25,024 nucleotides of DNA from an uncultured Collinsella sp. (GCA_902494765.1 CABUUK010000037.1:1-25024), one strand, 5' to 3'; numbered from the stretch's first letter, positions 1 to 6,870 are shown. Numbers and translations: made by a program. The notes: generated from the letters alone by a model not told the origin.

Positions 1-192
1 AGGTCGGTGGGTCATCGTCCCGGCATTCAGCATCAGGGTAGCGCTGCGACGCGGAAATCGCGCGCCGTTGCCGCGCCCCGCAGTGCCCGCTTCCCCCGAG
101 AACAATTATCAGTGCAGGTCAGAGCTGTGGCGTTTTGGGGCGTGCTTGACCTCCTGCAAAAAGCCTACTCACTTGGTTTTTCTGCTAGAAGA

Positions 193-225
193 CCGCCGCG
201 AGGGAAGGCAGCTCCCTCGCGGCGG
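193..225. repeat. Perfect 13-bp inverted repeat (hairpin)
   Basis: Arms 193-205 (CCGCCGCGAGGGA) and 213-225 are exact reverse complements around a 7-base loop. There is no clean T-run on either side, so this is a structural repeat or a weak terminator rather than a textbook terminator. It directly abuts the dispersed repeat at 226-266. Confidence 0.7.
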
Positions 226-266
226 CTGACATTTGCCCAGATAAAACCTGCCAAAATAAACCTGTC
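226..266 (-). repeat. Dispersed intergenic repeat, copy A
   Basis: Read on the minus strand, this 41-base stretch matches 6871-6911 (plus strand) at about 37 positions. The core includes GACAGGTTTATTTTGG and GGTTTTATCTGGG. Both copies are intergenic, and each is followed in its own direction by a GC-rich inverted repeat. The origin is unknown; the two copies lie in opposite orientation about 6.6 kb apart. Confidence 0.7.
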
Positions 267-310
267 TACTCTTTGAGCCAGAGCCGACACTAATTCAAAT
301 GGCGAAATCA

Positions 311-345
311 AAGGGCGTTCTCTGCATGGAGGGCGCCCTTTTTTA
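311..345 (+). terminator. Hairpin with T-run, possibly bidirectional
   Basis: AAGGGCG (311-317) pairs with CGCCCTT (334-340) and is followed by a T-run on the plus strand. It overlaps the stop codon of the minus-strand LuxR-type gene. It is a good terminator for plus-strand transcription entering from the left; on the minus strand the T-tract is weak. Confidence 0.55.
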
Positions 346-1146
346 TCGCGGGATGTTTTGCGTGGCAGTCATGAGGCCCAGGCGGTTGCTGACGCCGAGC
401 TTGCGATAGATGGCGTTGACATGCTTCTTGACGGTTGACTCGCTTATGAATAGCTCGTTTGCCATCTGTTTGTTCGTTTTGCCGTCGAGCATGAGCCGCA
501 TGACTTCGGCTTCGCGCGGTTGGATATTGTGTTCTGTAATGAAAGCATTTAGCTGGTTTGTGTCTTCTGTCTGGGTGAGTTTAATGCCCCGAGGATAGAG
601 GTTGGCGAGCGCGAGGCTCGCGTGCCGAGCGACTTCGAGCAGGATTGCGAGCTCGGTGTCGGTGAAGTCTCCGGCCGTGCGTTCACGAAACAGGGTGATG
701 CTTCCTAGCGGGCTGTCGTTGTGCGCGAGCGTGGCCGTACAGCCAAAGTAGACGCCCTGCGGTTCCATCCATTTGCGATAGATGGGCGTGGCATCGCGTC
801 GCTCGACGTCGACGAGGTCGAGGTCGCGGTAGACGCCGACCTTATGTAAGTCAAAGCTCCATGTTGTATAGTCCATCGCGGCGTAGCGGTTGTAGTAGTC
901 GCTCAGTGCGCGGTCGTCCATTCCGCTGCTTGCGGGGTGGACGTAGCGTGGGGCATCACTGCCCGCTGCCTCGATCAGGTCGAACATGGCGATCCGATGG
1001 GGCACGAGCCCTGTCGTTCCCTCGAGGGTCTCCTTTTGCAGCTTATCGACACCGTGTGATGCGTGGATTGCAAGCGCGAGCTCGTTGAGAGCAGTCCAGG
1101 TCGTACTGTCCAACTCAATAGTCTGCTGATTATTGCATGGGGGCAT
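343..1146 (-). CDS. LuxR-family transcriptional regulator (GAF-like + GerE HTH)
   Basis: Predicted DNA-binding regulator of 267 residues. The C-terminal ~60 residues (about 204-263) form a LuxR/GerE helix-turn-helix: the stretch has QPREAEVMRLMLDGKTNKQM, then ISESTVKKHVNAIYRKLGV. The preceding ~190 residues have no membrane segment. They end in a helix (FTDTELAILLEVARHASLAL) typical of GAF-type sensor domains, so a cytosolic small-molecule sensor is inferred. The ATG at 1146 is chosen because AAAGGA lies 6-8 bases upstream; an upstream in-frame ATG at 1182 would place that Shine-Dalgarno sequence inside the gene. The gene is divergent from agmatine deiminase, so control of aguA is the obvious guess, but the ligand cannot be read from sequence. 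Confidence 0.85.
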   Translation of the reverse strand: MPPCNNQQTIELDSTTWTALNELALAIHASHGVDKLQKETLEGTTGLVPHRIAMFDLIEAAGSDAPRYVHPASSGMDDRALSDYYNRYAAMDYTTWSFDLHKVGVYRDLDLVDVERRDATPIYRKWMEPQGVYFGCTATLAHNDSPLGSITLFRERTAGDFTDTELAILLEVARHASLALANLYPRGIKLTQTEDTNQLNAFITEHNIQPREAEVMRLMLDGKTNKQMANELFISESTVKKHVNAIYRKLGVSNRLGLMTATQNIPR

Positions 1147-1263
1147 AGGGCATCCTTTCCATTGTGGAACCCAGTATGTCATGTTCTCGGCCTGAATAGA
1201 ACTTTAGGTCAGCGAATGGTATACCGTCGGTCGCTGAAAGGGGCTCGAGGGACCATTGAGAAC

Positions 1264-1311
1264 ATCTCGGTGCGGCCGCATCATGGTCTCGTCAAGCAAA
1301 AGCACCGAGAT
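1264..1311 (+). promoter_or_regulatory. Hairpin in the aguA 5' leader
   Basis: ATCTCGGTGC (1264-1273) is an exact reverse complement of 1302-1311. The second arm ends three bases before the aguA Shine-Dalgarno AGGAG (1314-1318). It could modulate ribosome access or simply be leader structure; the role is inferred only from position. Confidence 0.4.
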
Positions 1312-1324
1312 TTAGGAGCTTGAA

Positions 1325-2446
1325 ATGAAGACCATTTACGAGAGCGAGTCTACGCCAAAGAAGGACGGATTCTACATGCCCGGCGAGTACGAAGAGCAGG
1401 AGCGCACCTGGATTTTGTGGCCGCATCGCTCGGATGTGTGGCGCTGTGGTGCCAAGCCGGCGCAAAAGGTCTTTACCGAGATTATTAAGACCGTTGCACG
1501 TTTTCAGCCCATCACTGTGGGCGTCAACACTGAAGACTTCCCCGCGGTGTGTGAGATCTTCGACGGCGTTGAGAACGTGCGCGTTATCCACATGGAGTAC
1601 AACGACAGCTGGATTCGCGACCCCGGCCCGGCGTTTCTTGTCAACGACAAGGGGGACGTGGCACTCTCGCACTTCCACTTTAATGCTTACGGCGGTTTCA
1701 TTGACGGCCTGTATTTCCCGTGGGACAAGGACGCTTCCATTGGCCTGCAGGTGGCACAGCTCGAGCAGGTTAACCGCTATCGTCCCGAGGATTATATCCT
1801 CGAGGGTGGCTCGTTTAACTGCGACGGCCAGGGCACCGTGGTGACCACCGAGATGTGCCTGCTCAATGAGGACCGCAACCCCCAGTACACCAAGGAGCAG
1901 ATCGAGGAGAAGCTTGCCGAGTACCTGGGCATCGAGAAGGTCATTTGGATCAAGGATGGCATCGACCCGTTTGAGACCAACGGGCACGTGGACGACGTCG
2001 CATGCTTTAGTGCGCCCGGCGAGGTCTGCTGCATGTGGACCGATGATCCCAACCATAAGTTCTACAAGGAGTGCCAAGAGGCGTATAAGACGCTTTCCGA
2101 GACGACGGATGCCCGTGGCCGCAAGCTCAAGATCCACAAGGTGATTATGCCTGCGACCTCGGTATATATGACCGAGGAGGAGGCCAGCACGATTGACCCC
2201 GTCGAGGGCGTGCTGCCGCGTACCCCCGAGGATGCTTTCGAGCCGAGCTACCTCAACTTCCTGCCCATCAACGGCGCAGTGCTTGTACCGCAGTTCGGCG
2301 ATCCCAATGACGCCCAGGCGCTCAAGGATATCCAGGCTGCTTATCCGGACCGTGAAGTCATCGGTATCATGACTCGCGAGGTTATCTACGGCGGCGGCAA
2401 CATCCACTGCATCACCCAGCAGCAGCCCAAGGCGCGCTGTAAATAG
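1325..2446 (+). CDS. aguA: Agmatine deiminase
   Basis: Hydrolyses agmatine to N-carbamoylputrescine and ammonia (peptidyl-arginine-deiminase superfamily, pentein fold, cytosolic). The 373-residue length is normal for the family. Visible signatures are WIRDPGP, the EGGSFNCDGQGTVV segment, TNGHVDDVACF with the catalytic His/Asp region, and the C-terminal GGGNIHCITQQQP carrying nucleophile Cys362. The ATG follows AGGAG with 6-base spacing, and the gene ends at a strong terminator, so it appears monocistronic. No putrescine carbamoyltransferase, carbamate kinase or agmatine/putrescine antiporter is adjacent, unlike the agu operons of lactic acid bacteria. The divergent LuxR-type gene is the likely regulator. 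Confidence 0.95.
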   Translation: MKTIYESESTPKKDGFYMPGEYEEQERTWILWPHRSDVWRCGAKPAQKVFTEIIKTVARFQPITVGVNTEDFPAVCEIFDGVENVRVIHMEYNDSWIRDPGPAFLVNDKGDVALSHFHFNAYGGFIDGLYFPWDKDASIGLQVAQLEQVNRYRPEDYILEGGSFNCDGQGTVVTTEMCLLNEDRNPQYTKEQIEEKLAEYLGIEKVIWIKDGIDPFETNGHVDDVACFSAPGEVCCMWTDDPNHKFYKECQEAYKTLSETTDARGRKLKIHKVIMPATSVYMTEEEASTIDPVEGVLPRTPEDAFEPSYLNFLPINGAVLVPQFGDPNDAQALKDIQAAYPDREVIGIMTREVIYGGGNIHCITQQQPKARCK

Positions 2447-2484
2447 CAGTTCCATGGTGAACAGTGTTTGATTGTCCGCACGCG

Positions 2485-2519
2485 AAAGTCCGCCGACTTC
2501 AATGGTCGGCGGACTTTTT
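2485..2519 (+). terminator. Rho-independent terminator of aguA
   Basis: AAAGTCCGCCGAC (2485-2497) and its exact complement (2505-2517) form a 13-bp stem with a 7-base loop, followed by a T-run. It lies about 40 bases after the aguA stop. Confidence 0.9.
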
Positions 2520-2606
2520 GTGTGGTGGTTTCAGCTGAACGGCGGGCCGTGCGGCTTGGGTGTGCGGGCACACAATCTGGGGAAACCAAACAGATTGGGG
2601 CCTTAT

Positions 2607-2777
2607 ATGATCGACTCGAAGGGAAACGTGCGACCCGAGGGCATGTTTAACAGGGCGTACCTGGCCCCCGAAGCCCAGCGCGCATACGATACGCTGCTCG
2701 AGTGCGTGCTCAACGGGCAGAAGGGTTGCGAGGCTTCGGCGCATGCGGGCATGGATACCATCAAGGCGCTCGTATAG
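2607..2777 (+). CDS. Small open frame upstream of the kinase remnant
   Basis: A 56-residue frame starting at an ATG (MIDSKGNVRPEGMFNRAYL...), with charged helical content including PEAQRAYDTLLECVLNG. It is not recognised. The ribosome binding site is poor and the frame stops at 2777, just where kinase-like sequence begins in another frame. It may be the head of a gene whose continuation was lost by a deletion that joined it to the kinase remnant, or it may not be translated. Confidence 0.25.
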   Translation: MIDSKGNVRPEGMFNRAYLAPEAQRAYDTLLECVLNGQKGCEASAHAGMDTIKALV

Positions 2778-3348
2778 CTTTACGCTTTCGGATGTGACAC
2801 ATAGGACTGCGTGCGCCGCTCCCGGCTATATTGCCCCCGAGGTGCTTCAACTCATGGAGATAGCCGGCATCAGCGATTTCGAGAGCTTGGCAGCGTCCAC
2901 GAATGCCCCCGTGTTTACGCCACAGACGGATGACTTTGGACTCGCGGTCCATATCTTTAAGATGCTTAACCGCGGAATACACCCATACGCTTCTGGTGAG
3001 CTGGACTTGGACATATTTGACCTGGACGACGATGACATTCCGCCTGCACCATTGATAAACAGCTGCGTGTGTAATGGGCACAGCCCGTTTGTGGGGACGT
3101 TGGTCGGATACGTTGTCCCAAAGTACGCTCTTGAGCTCGATGATTTTAGCGGCACTATGGGCGAGGCACTCCGTCGATCGCTGTATGGCAGGGCGGAGGA
3201 GCGTCTTGACGCACGCACATGGGCGCGCCTGCTCGACCGCTATCTATCCGAGACAGTTGTGTGCAAGCGTGGCCATCTCCACCACTCGTTACAGCACGAA
3301 TGCCCTTGCTGCCGAGGAGAGCGCGCCTTGTTGACTCGTCTTGGTTGA
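2743..3348 (+). pseudogene. C-terminal remnant of a Ser/Thr-protein-kinase-like gene
   Basis: Recognisable sequence begins near 2773. SFTLSD resembles the segment after the catalytic loop, APGYIAPEV is the APE activation-segment motif, and TDDFGLAVHIFKMLNRGIHPY is the subdomain IX region of the C-lobe. The C-terminus carries a Cys/His cluster (CKRGHLHH...CPCC) like the zinc-type tail seen after kinase domains in YegI/TerY-associated proteins. The whole N-lobe (glycine loop, ATP-binding Lys) and the HRD/DFG motifs are absent, and the in-frame upstream sequence is only the shadow of another frame. It is most likely an N-terminally deleted, inactive remnant. A short non-catalytic protein is possible, but no good start site is seen. 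Confidence 0.6.
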
Positions 3349-3377
3349 TGGTTTGGGCCGTCTTGTAGAAAGCCCGT

Positions 3378-3412
3378 GAGGCGACATGCAAGTTAATCCT
3401 GCGTGTCGCCTC
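3378..3412 (-). terminator. Hairpin at the 3' end of the acetyltransferase gene
   Basis: GAGGCGACA (3378-3386) pairs exactly with 3404-3412, and the stem extends inward after one mismatch. It overlaps the stop codon of the minus-strand acetyltransferase gene. The following minus-strand sequence is only mildly T-rich, so termination efficiency is uncertain. Confidence 0.4.
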
Positions 3413-4043
3413 CGTACATATAGACGATAAATCCGTCGCCGGTGTCCTGGCTGTGATCCTCCAAGATGCGCTTCATGTTGAGGTACTCGTAGAACTGCCA
3501 GTCGGAGTTGCAGTCGCTCATCAGGAAGAATTTGGTGCACCCGGCTTTGGCGAGTTCGGCGCGCGCAAGGTCGATGAGCGCACGGCCGAGCCCCTTGCCC
3601 TGCCATTCGGGCACGATGATGATCAGGTTGAGCTGGCCTTGGGCATATTCGTTGCCCGTGGCGGCAAAGCGGTCGGCTGTTGCCTTCTCGCGGCTATCGC
3701 CAAAGAGCGAGCCTTCGAGCTTGGCATCGGCGGTCTTTGCCATCTCGGTTGCCTGGACGAACATCTCGTTGTAGCAGGGCTCCCACGTGGGATTGGTGCG
3801 TGGTTTGCCGTCTTCGAAGATACCGATGCAGCAAGCGGCGATGATGCGGCCTTCAGCTTCGGCAACGAGCGCGATGGGGGAGCGCTGCAGCTGCATGGCG
3901 ATGTTAAAGCGCGCACAGAAATCGGCGGCTTCGACGTCGCCTCGGTTGCGCAGCGTGTTGCACCACAGCTGGTTGTAGATGGCGGCGATGCCGGCCAGGT
4001 CATCGAGCGTGGCGGCACGCAGAGTTACGTTGTCAAGGCTCAT
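3393..4043 (-). CDS. GNAT-family N-acetyltransferase
   Basis: Cytosolic acetyl-CoA-dependent acetyltransferase of 216 residues. GNAT motif A is clear: NLIIIVPEWQGKGLGRALI, with the Q-x-x-G-x-G pyrophosphate-binding loop at residues 148-153, followed by LARAELAKAGCTKFFLMSD and the FYEYLNM strand/helix typical of motif B. The substrate cannot be inferred. The ATG at 4043 is preceded by GGAAGGAG at good spacing; a longer in-frame form would begin with TTG inside the Shine-Dalgarno region. The gene stands alone, converging on the kinase remnant. Confidence 0.85.
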   Translation of the reverse strand: MSLDNVTLRAATLDDLAGIAAIYNQLWCNTLRNRGDVEAADFCARFNIAMQLQRSPIALVAEAEGRIIAACCIGIFEDGKPRTNPTWEPCYNEMFVQATEMAKTADAKLEGSLFGDSREKATADRFAATGNEYAQGQLNLIIIVPEWQGKGLGRALIDLARAELAKAGCTKFFLMSDCNSDWQFYEYLNMKRILEDHSQDTGDGFIVYMYGGDTQD

Positions 4044-4191
4044 GGGGGCTCCTTCCAAGTTGGGTCAGGCCACCCCTGAGTGTGACATGGACGCAGGACG
4101 GCCGCATCGACCATTCGGCAGGCGAGCCTCGAATCCTCGGGGACGGAGGGTCCTAAGAAGGAATGAGGGCGGATTTTCGGACACTTGCTCG

Positions 4192-4259
4192 ATGAGAGTG
4201 GATAATCTCCCACTTTTAGCGCTGGTATAGGCCAAAAACGGGAGATTATCCACTCTCAT
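4192..4259. repeat. Long hairpin, 20-bp perfect arms
   Basis: Arms 4192-4211 (ATGAGAGTGGATAATCTCCC) and 4240-4259 are exact complements. Inside, TTTT (4214-4217) pairs with AAAA (4234-4237), then GC with GC around a TGGTATA-type loop. The architecture resembles the hairpin at 23090-23156: long arm, internal mismatch, T/A run, GC cap. This suggests a repeat family rather than a terminator. Confidence 0.75.
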
Positions 4260-4262
4260 TCT

Positions 4263-4324
4263 GGGTAGTCGTTGGGGACGTTCTTAAACGACCAGTCATT
4301 AAAGAACGTCCCCAATGACTACCC
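4263..4324. repeat. Long hairpin, 23-base arms
   Basis: Arms 4263-4285 and 4302-4324 pair at 22 of 23 positions around a 16-base loop. The arm core TTGGGGAC...CTTA recurs in the shorter hairpin at 23021-23053. The right arm resembles the 21-base repeat that flanks the IS element (GAACGTCCC core). Confidence 0.75.
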
Positions 4325-4477
4325 CAAGGAACATCCCAAACTGCCGGCAGAGACGATATGAGCAGGACATAAAAACATTGAGAGCCCCTGCTGCATGAAA
4401 GACCGCGGATTAGGCCGACAATGGTGAGTGTCTAATCCAACCGTGGCGGCCACGCCGCATTCATGGAAGGGGCTCCC

Positions 4478-5236
4478 ATGCTCGATACTACCACCTTCGT
4501 CGGACTCGACGTCCACGCCCGCTCGATAAAGGCCGTCTCCCTCGACGTCATGACCGGGGAGGTGCGCTGCGCGACCTTCGGCTACGACGCCGGCGCCGTC
4601 GCGGGGTGGGTGCGGTCCGTGGACCCCAGGGCCAGGTGCGTGTACGAGTCCGGGGTCACGGGGTTCGACCTGCAGAAGAGGCTCTCCGGCCTCGGGGTCG
4701 ACTGCGTGGTCGGCGCCGTCTCGAAGATGATCAAGCCCAGCGCGGACAGGCGCAGGAAGAACGACCGCAACGACGCCGAGTTCCTCGCCCGCATGCTGTC
4801 GGTCGGCAACGTGGTCGAGGTGTGGGTCCCCGACGACGAGTGCGAGGCCGCCCGCGACCTGACCAGGGCGCTCGAGGACGCGAGGGACGACCTCTCGCGC
4901 TCGAAGCAGCGGCTCTCCAAGTTCCTGCTCAGGCACGGGCTCGCCTTCGACGCAGGGGCGCGATCACCAAGGCTGGCAACAAGCACCTGAGGAAGACGCT
5001 GGTCGAGGCCGCGTGGCACTACCTGACGTGCTCGGGGCGGCCGAAGGACCTCGCCAAGGGCCAGGCCCCGGACCGGGGCGCCCGGAGGCATGCCGCCAAG
5101 GGCGTGCGGAGGCTGGTCGAGAGGCGGGAGGCGCTGCTCGCGCGCGGGGTCCACGGCAACAAGGCGAACGTGGCCACGGCGCGCGAGCTCGCCTGCTGGG
5201 TATGGGTGGATTGGCCTCATGGCCGAGGAGGCGTAG
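4478..5236 (+). pseudogene. IS110/IS1111 transposase, internal deletion and frameshifts
   Basis: The N-terminal RuvC-like DEDD domain is intact for about 158 residues: FVGLDVHARS (first Asp at residue 11), VYESGVTGFDLQKRL, then KNDRNDAEFLARM. The sequence then jumps from LAFDAG directly to the C-terminal Tnp_20 segment GAITKAGNKHLRKTLVEAAW, in another frame. This loses roughly 150-200 residues, including the region expected to hold the catalytic serine. Near the end another frame change is needed to read ELACWVW then WIGLMAEEA and a stop at 5236. The ATG at 4478 follows GGAAGGGG. The protein cannot be functional; the ends might still be mobilised in trans by a full-length relative. Confidence 0.85.
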
Positions 5237-5539
5237 GGGGCCGGTCCCCCGCACATAAGCCGATCACCCCGGAAGCGGTTCGATCCGAAGCCGTTGAGGC
5301 GAACCTCAGGTCCCTTTTCTGCGAGCGCCCAGGGCGCCACACGCGTGCACAGACTGTCGGTTCGACGTAGAAGCCTCAGCCGTAGCAACGGATTGCCCAG
5401 CGAGAGATCGCCGCGGGCGGATATTAAACTGCAAAGACGAGCGTCGGTAAGACACGCCGAGGTCGCCGCGGACGGGCTGATATAGGGAGAGGGCCTGACC
5501 CCATATCGTTGGGGCCAGGCCCGATTTTGCCTCTTGACA
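5237..5539 (+). other. Right non-coding end of the IS element, candidate guide-RNA region
   Basis: About 300 bases between the transposase stop and the right inverted repeat, with no gene. IS1111-subgroup elements are known to encode a target-specifying bridge/seek RNA in this position, so one is expected here by family knowledge. The sequence is GC-rich and has several local complementarities (for example GGGGGCCGGTCCCCC at 5236-5250) and a terminator-like hairpin at 5491-5522. I cannot fold it to define the RNA. Confidence 0.35.
5491..5528 (+). terminator. Terminator-like hairpin at the right end of the IS element
   Basis: GGGCCTGACCCC (5491-5502) pairs with 5511-5522 at 11 of 12 positions around ATATCGTT and is followed by a GATTTTG tract. 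It lies just inside the right inverted repeat and could end a transcript of the IS 3' region. Confidence 0.55.
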
Positions 5540-5621
5540 ATGTCCTGCTCATATTAAAAGGAACGTCCCTAACTGCCGCATCCGGAGTAAGACAACGCCG
5601 CAGGTAGAGGACGGACAGCGA

Positions 5622-5720
5622 GCGGGCCGCATTTGAGACAAGGTGACGTGAAACGAAAGGGCGCTGACCTTCTGGTCGCGCCCTTGAAGTTGAACGTCAG
5701 ATTGTCCAAATGCGGCCCGC
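5622..5720 (-). terminator. Long two-tier hairpin downstream of DAHP synthase
   Basis: The outer arms 5622-5641 and 5702-5720 are complementary except for one bulged base. The inner arms 5657-5669 and 5674-5685 are also complementary with one bulge, around TTCT. On the minus strand the inner stem is followed by TTCGTTT. It begins within a few bases of the DAHP synthase stop, so it probably terminates that transcript; its size suggests a repeat-derived element. Confidence 0.6.
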
Positions 5721-5724
5721 GTAA

Positions 5725-6756
5725 CTAAACCCGCTCCGCGATCTCGTGGATGAGGTAGTCGGTCTTTTCCCAGCCCAGGCACGGGTCGGTGATCGACTTG
5801 CCAAAGACACCGCCGTCGACCGGCTGGTTGCCGTCCTCCAGGTAGGACTCGATCATAAAGCCCTTGACCAGCTTGGAGATGGACTCGTTGCGGCGGCAGC
5901 TGTCGAGCACCTCCTTGCAAATGCGATACTGCTCCAGCGGACGCTTGCCCGAGTTGTCGTGGTTGCAGTCGATGACCGCTGCCGGATTGGCATAGCCGGC
6001 GTGCTCGGTGTAGCGCTCGGCCAGGCGCTCGAGGTGCTCGTAGTGGTAGTTGGGGTAGGTGCGGCCATCGAGGCCGATGTAACCACGCATAACGGCGTGC
6101 GCGAGCGGATTGCCGTCGCACTCGACCTCCCAGTTGCGGAAGATGAAGCTCTGGTGCGCCTGCGCGGCGTAAATGGAGTTGAGCATAACGGTGGTAGAGC
6201 CGGCAGTGGGATTCTTCATGCCGACGGGTACCGAAATGCCGCTCGACACCAGGCGATGCTCCTGGTTTTCGACCGAGCGTGCGCCCACGGCCACATAGCT
6301 CAGCAGGTCAACGAGGTATTGGTAGTTGGACGGGTAGAGCATCTCGTCGGCGGTAAAGAAACCGGTCTCCTCGATGACGCGCAGGTGCATGTGGCGGATG
6401 GCCTTAACGCCTTCGAGCAGGTCATCGGGCGCCTCGGGGTCGGGGTTGTGCAGCAGGCCCTTGTAGCCAGTGCCCTTGGTGCGCGGCTTGTTGGTGTAGA
6501 CGCGCGGAATGATGATGAGCTTGTCCTTGACCTCCTCGGCGGTCTTGGCCAGTCGGTTCATGTACTCAAGCACCGAATCCTCGCGGTCGGCAGAGCACGG
6601 GCCGATGATGAGCACCTTGCGTGCGTCCTCGCCGGTAAAGACTTTGGCGACCTCGGCGTCAAATGCCTGCTTTTTGGCGGTAAGCTCGGCAGAAAGTGGC
6701 ATTTCCTCGCGGATCTCCATGGGGATCGGCAGCCTGCGTTTGAATTCCATGGCCAT
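5725..6756 (-). CDS. aroF: 3-deoxy-7-phosphoheptulonate (DAHP) synthase, class I
   Basis: Condenses phosphoenolpyruvate and erythrose-4-phosphate to DAHP, the first step of the shikimate pathway (cytosolic, metal-dependent). The 343 residues match the AroF/G/H type. Motifs include LIIGPCSAD (residues 49-57, with the metal-ligand Cys), IPRVYTNKPRTKGTGYKG, VGMKNPTAGS, and DCNHDNSGKR near the C-terminus. The AroF/G/H isoenzyme, and hence the feedback amino acid, cannot be assigned reliably; the symbol marks the family only. The ATG at 6756 follows GAGGAG with 6-base spacing. The gene stands alone with a large hairpin after it, and no leader peptide or T-box was recognised upstream. Confidence 0.92.
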   Translation of the reverse strand: MAMEFKRRLPIPMEIREEMPLSAELTAKKQAFDAEVAKVFTGEDARKVLIIGPCSADREDSVLEYMNRLAKTAEEVKDKLIIIPRVYTNKPRTKGTGYKGLLHNPDPEAPDDLLEGVKAIRHMHLRVIEETGFFTADEMLYPSNYQYLVDLLSYVAVGARSVENQEHRLVSSGISVPVGMKNPTAGSTTVMLNSIYAAQAHQSFIFRNWEVECDGNPLAHAVMRGYIGLDGRTYPNYHYEHLERLAERYTEHAGYANPAAVIDCNHDNSGKRPLEQYRICKEVLDSCRRNESISKLVKGFMIESYLEDGNQPVDGGVFGKSITDPCLGWEKTDYLIHEIAERV

Positions 6757-6870
6757 AGGGGTCTCCTCAATCTATAGAAAGAGCAATAAGCGTATTGTCG
6801 AATGCTCGGCATTATCCGCTGTCGCACGCTAAAGTGCAACCCCTTGTCACCCCGAAACCTACCAAAAAGG

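Larger units (their letters stand above)
1..342. other. Intergenic stretch with hairpins and a dispersed repeat
   Basis: No convincing gene is seen. The only open frame (7-276) is arginine/proline-rich and lacks a ribosome binding site. The stretch holds a perfect 13-bp hairpin (193-225), a copy of a dispersed repeat (226-266) and a hairpin with a T-run (311-345). A weaker inverted pair (GCAGGTCA near 114 with TGACCT...GC near 148-158) suggests a further structured segment. Confidence 0.6.
4060..4355. other. Intergenic stretch rich in long palindromes
   Basis: No gene is seen between the acetyltransferase start and the IS element. The stretch holds two long inverted repeats back to back (4192-4259 and 4263-4324) and the left copy (4326-4346) of a 21-base sequence that also occurs just right of the IS element. 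Confidence 0.6.
4356..5554 (+). mobile_element. Internally deleted IS110-family element (IS1111-type)
   Basis: The element is bounded by an exact 15-base inverted repeat (ATATGAGCAGGACAT at 4356-4370, complement at 5540-5554). These fit the subterminal inverted repeats of the IS1111 subgroup, as does the arrangement of a short left non-coding end (~120 b) and a long right one (~300 b). The DEDD transposase gene inside lacks its middle. Flanking it is an imperfect 21-base direct repeat (4326-4346 and 5558-5578, 19 of 21 identical). That repeat belongs to a local palindrome family, so it is probably target-site context rather than a target duplication. The exact ends are not determined. Confidence 0.8.

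Noticed and set aside
1..342. tRNA or small RNA gene at the left edge
   Set aside because: No cloverleaf or T-loop consensus was found; only hairpins and a dispersed repeat.
1292..2455. 387-codon antisense frame over agmatine deiminase (similar shadows exist over the ABC, DAHP synthase and PTS genes)
   Set aside because: Same codon-bias artefact; no ribosome binding site and no recognisable domain.
4605..5370. 254-codon frame across the IS element read as a separate protein
   Set aside because: Its first part is an out-of-frame Arg-rich shadow of the DEDD domain; only its later part is genuine transposase C-terminus, so it is one broken gene.
6690..6850. Aromatic-rich short peptide overlapping the start of DAHP synthase, resembling an attenuator leader
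   Set aside because: It runs out of frame into the DAHP synthase coding sequence, has no separate terminator/antiterminator pair, and its aromatic residues come from the shadow of the true gene.
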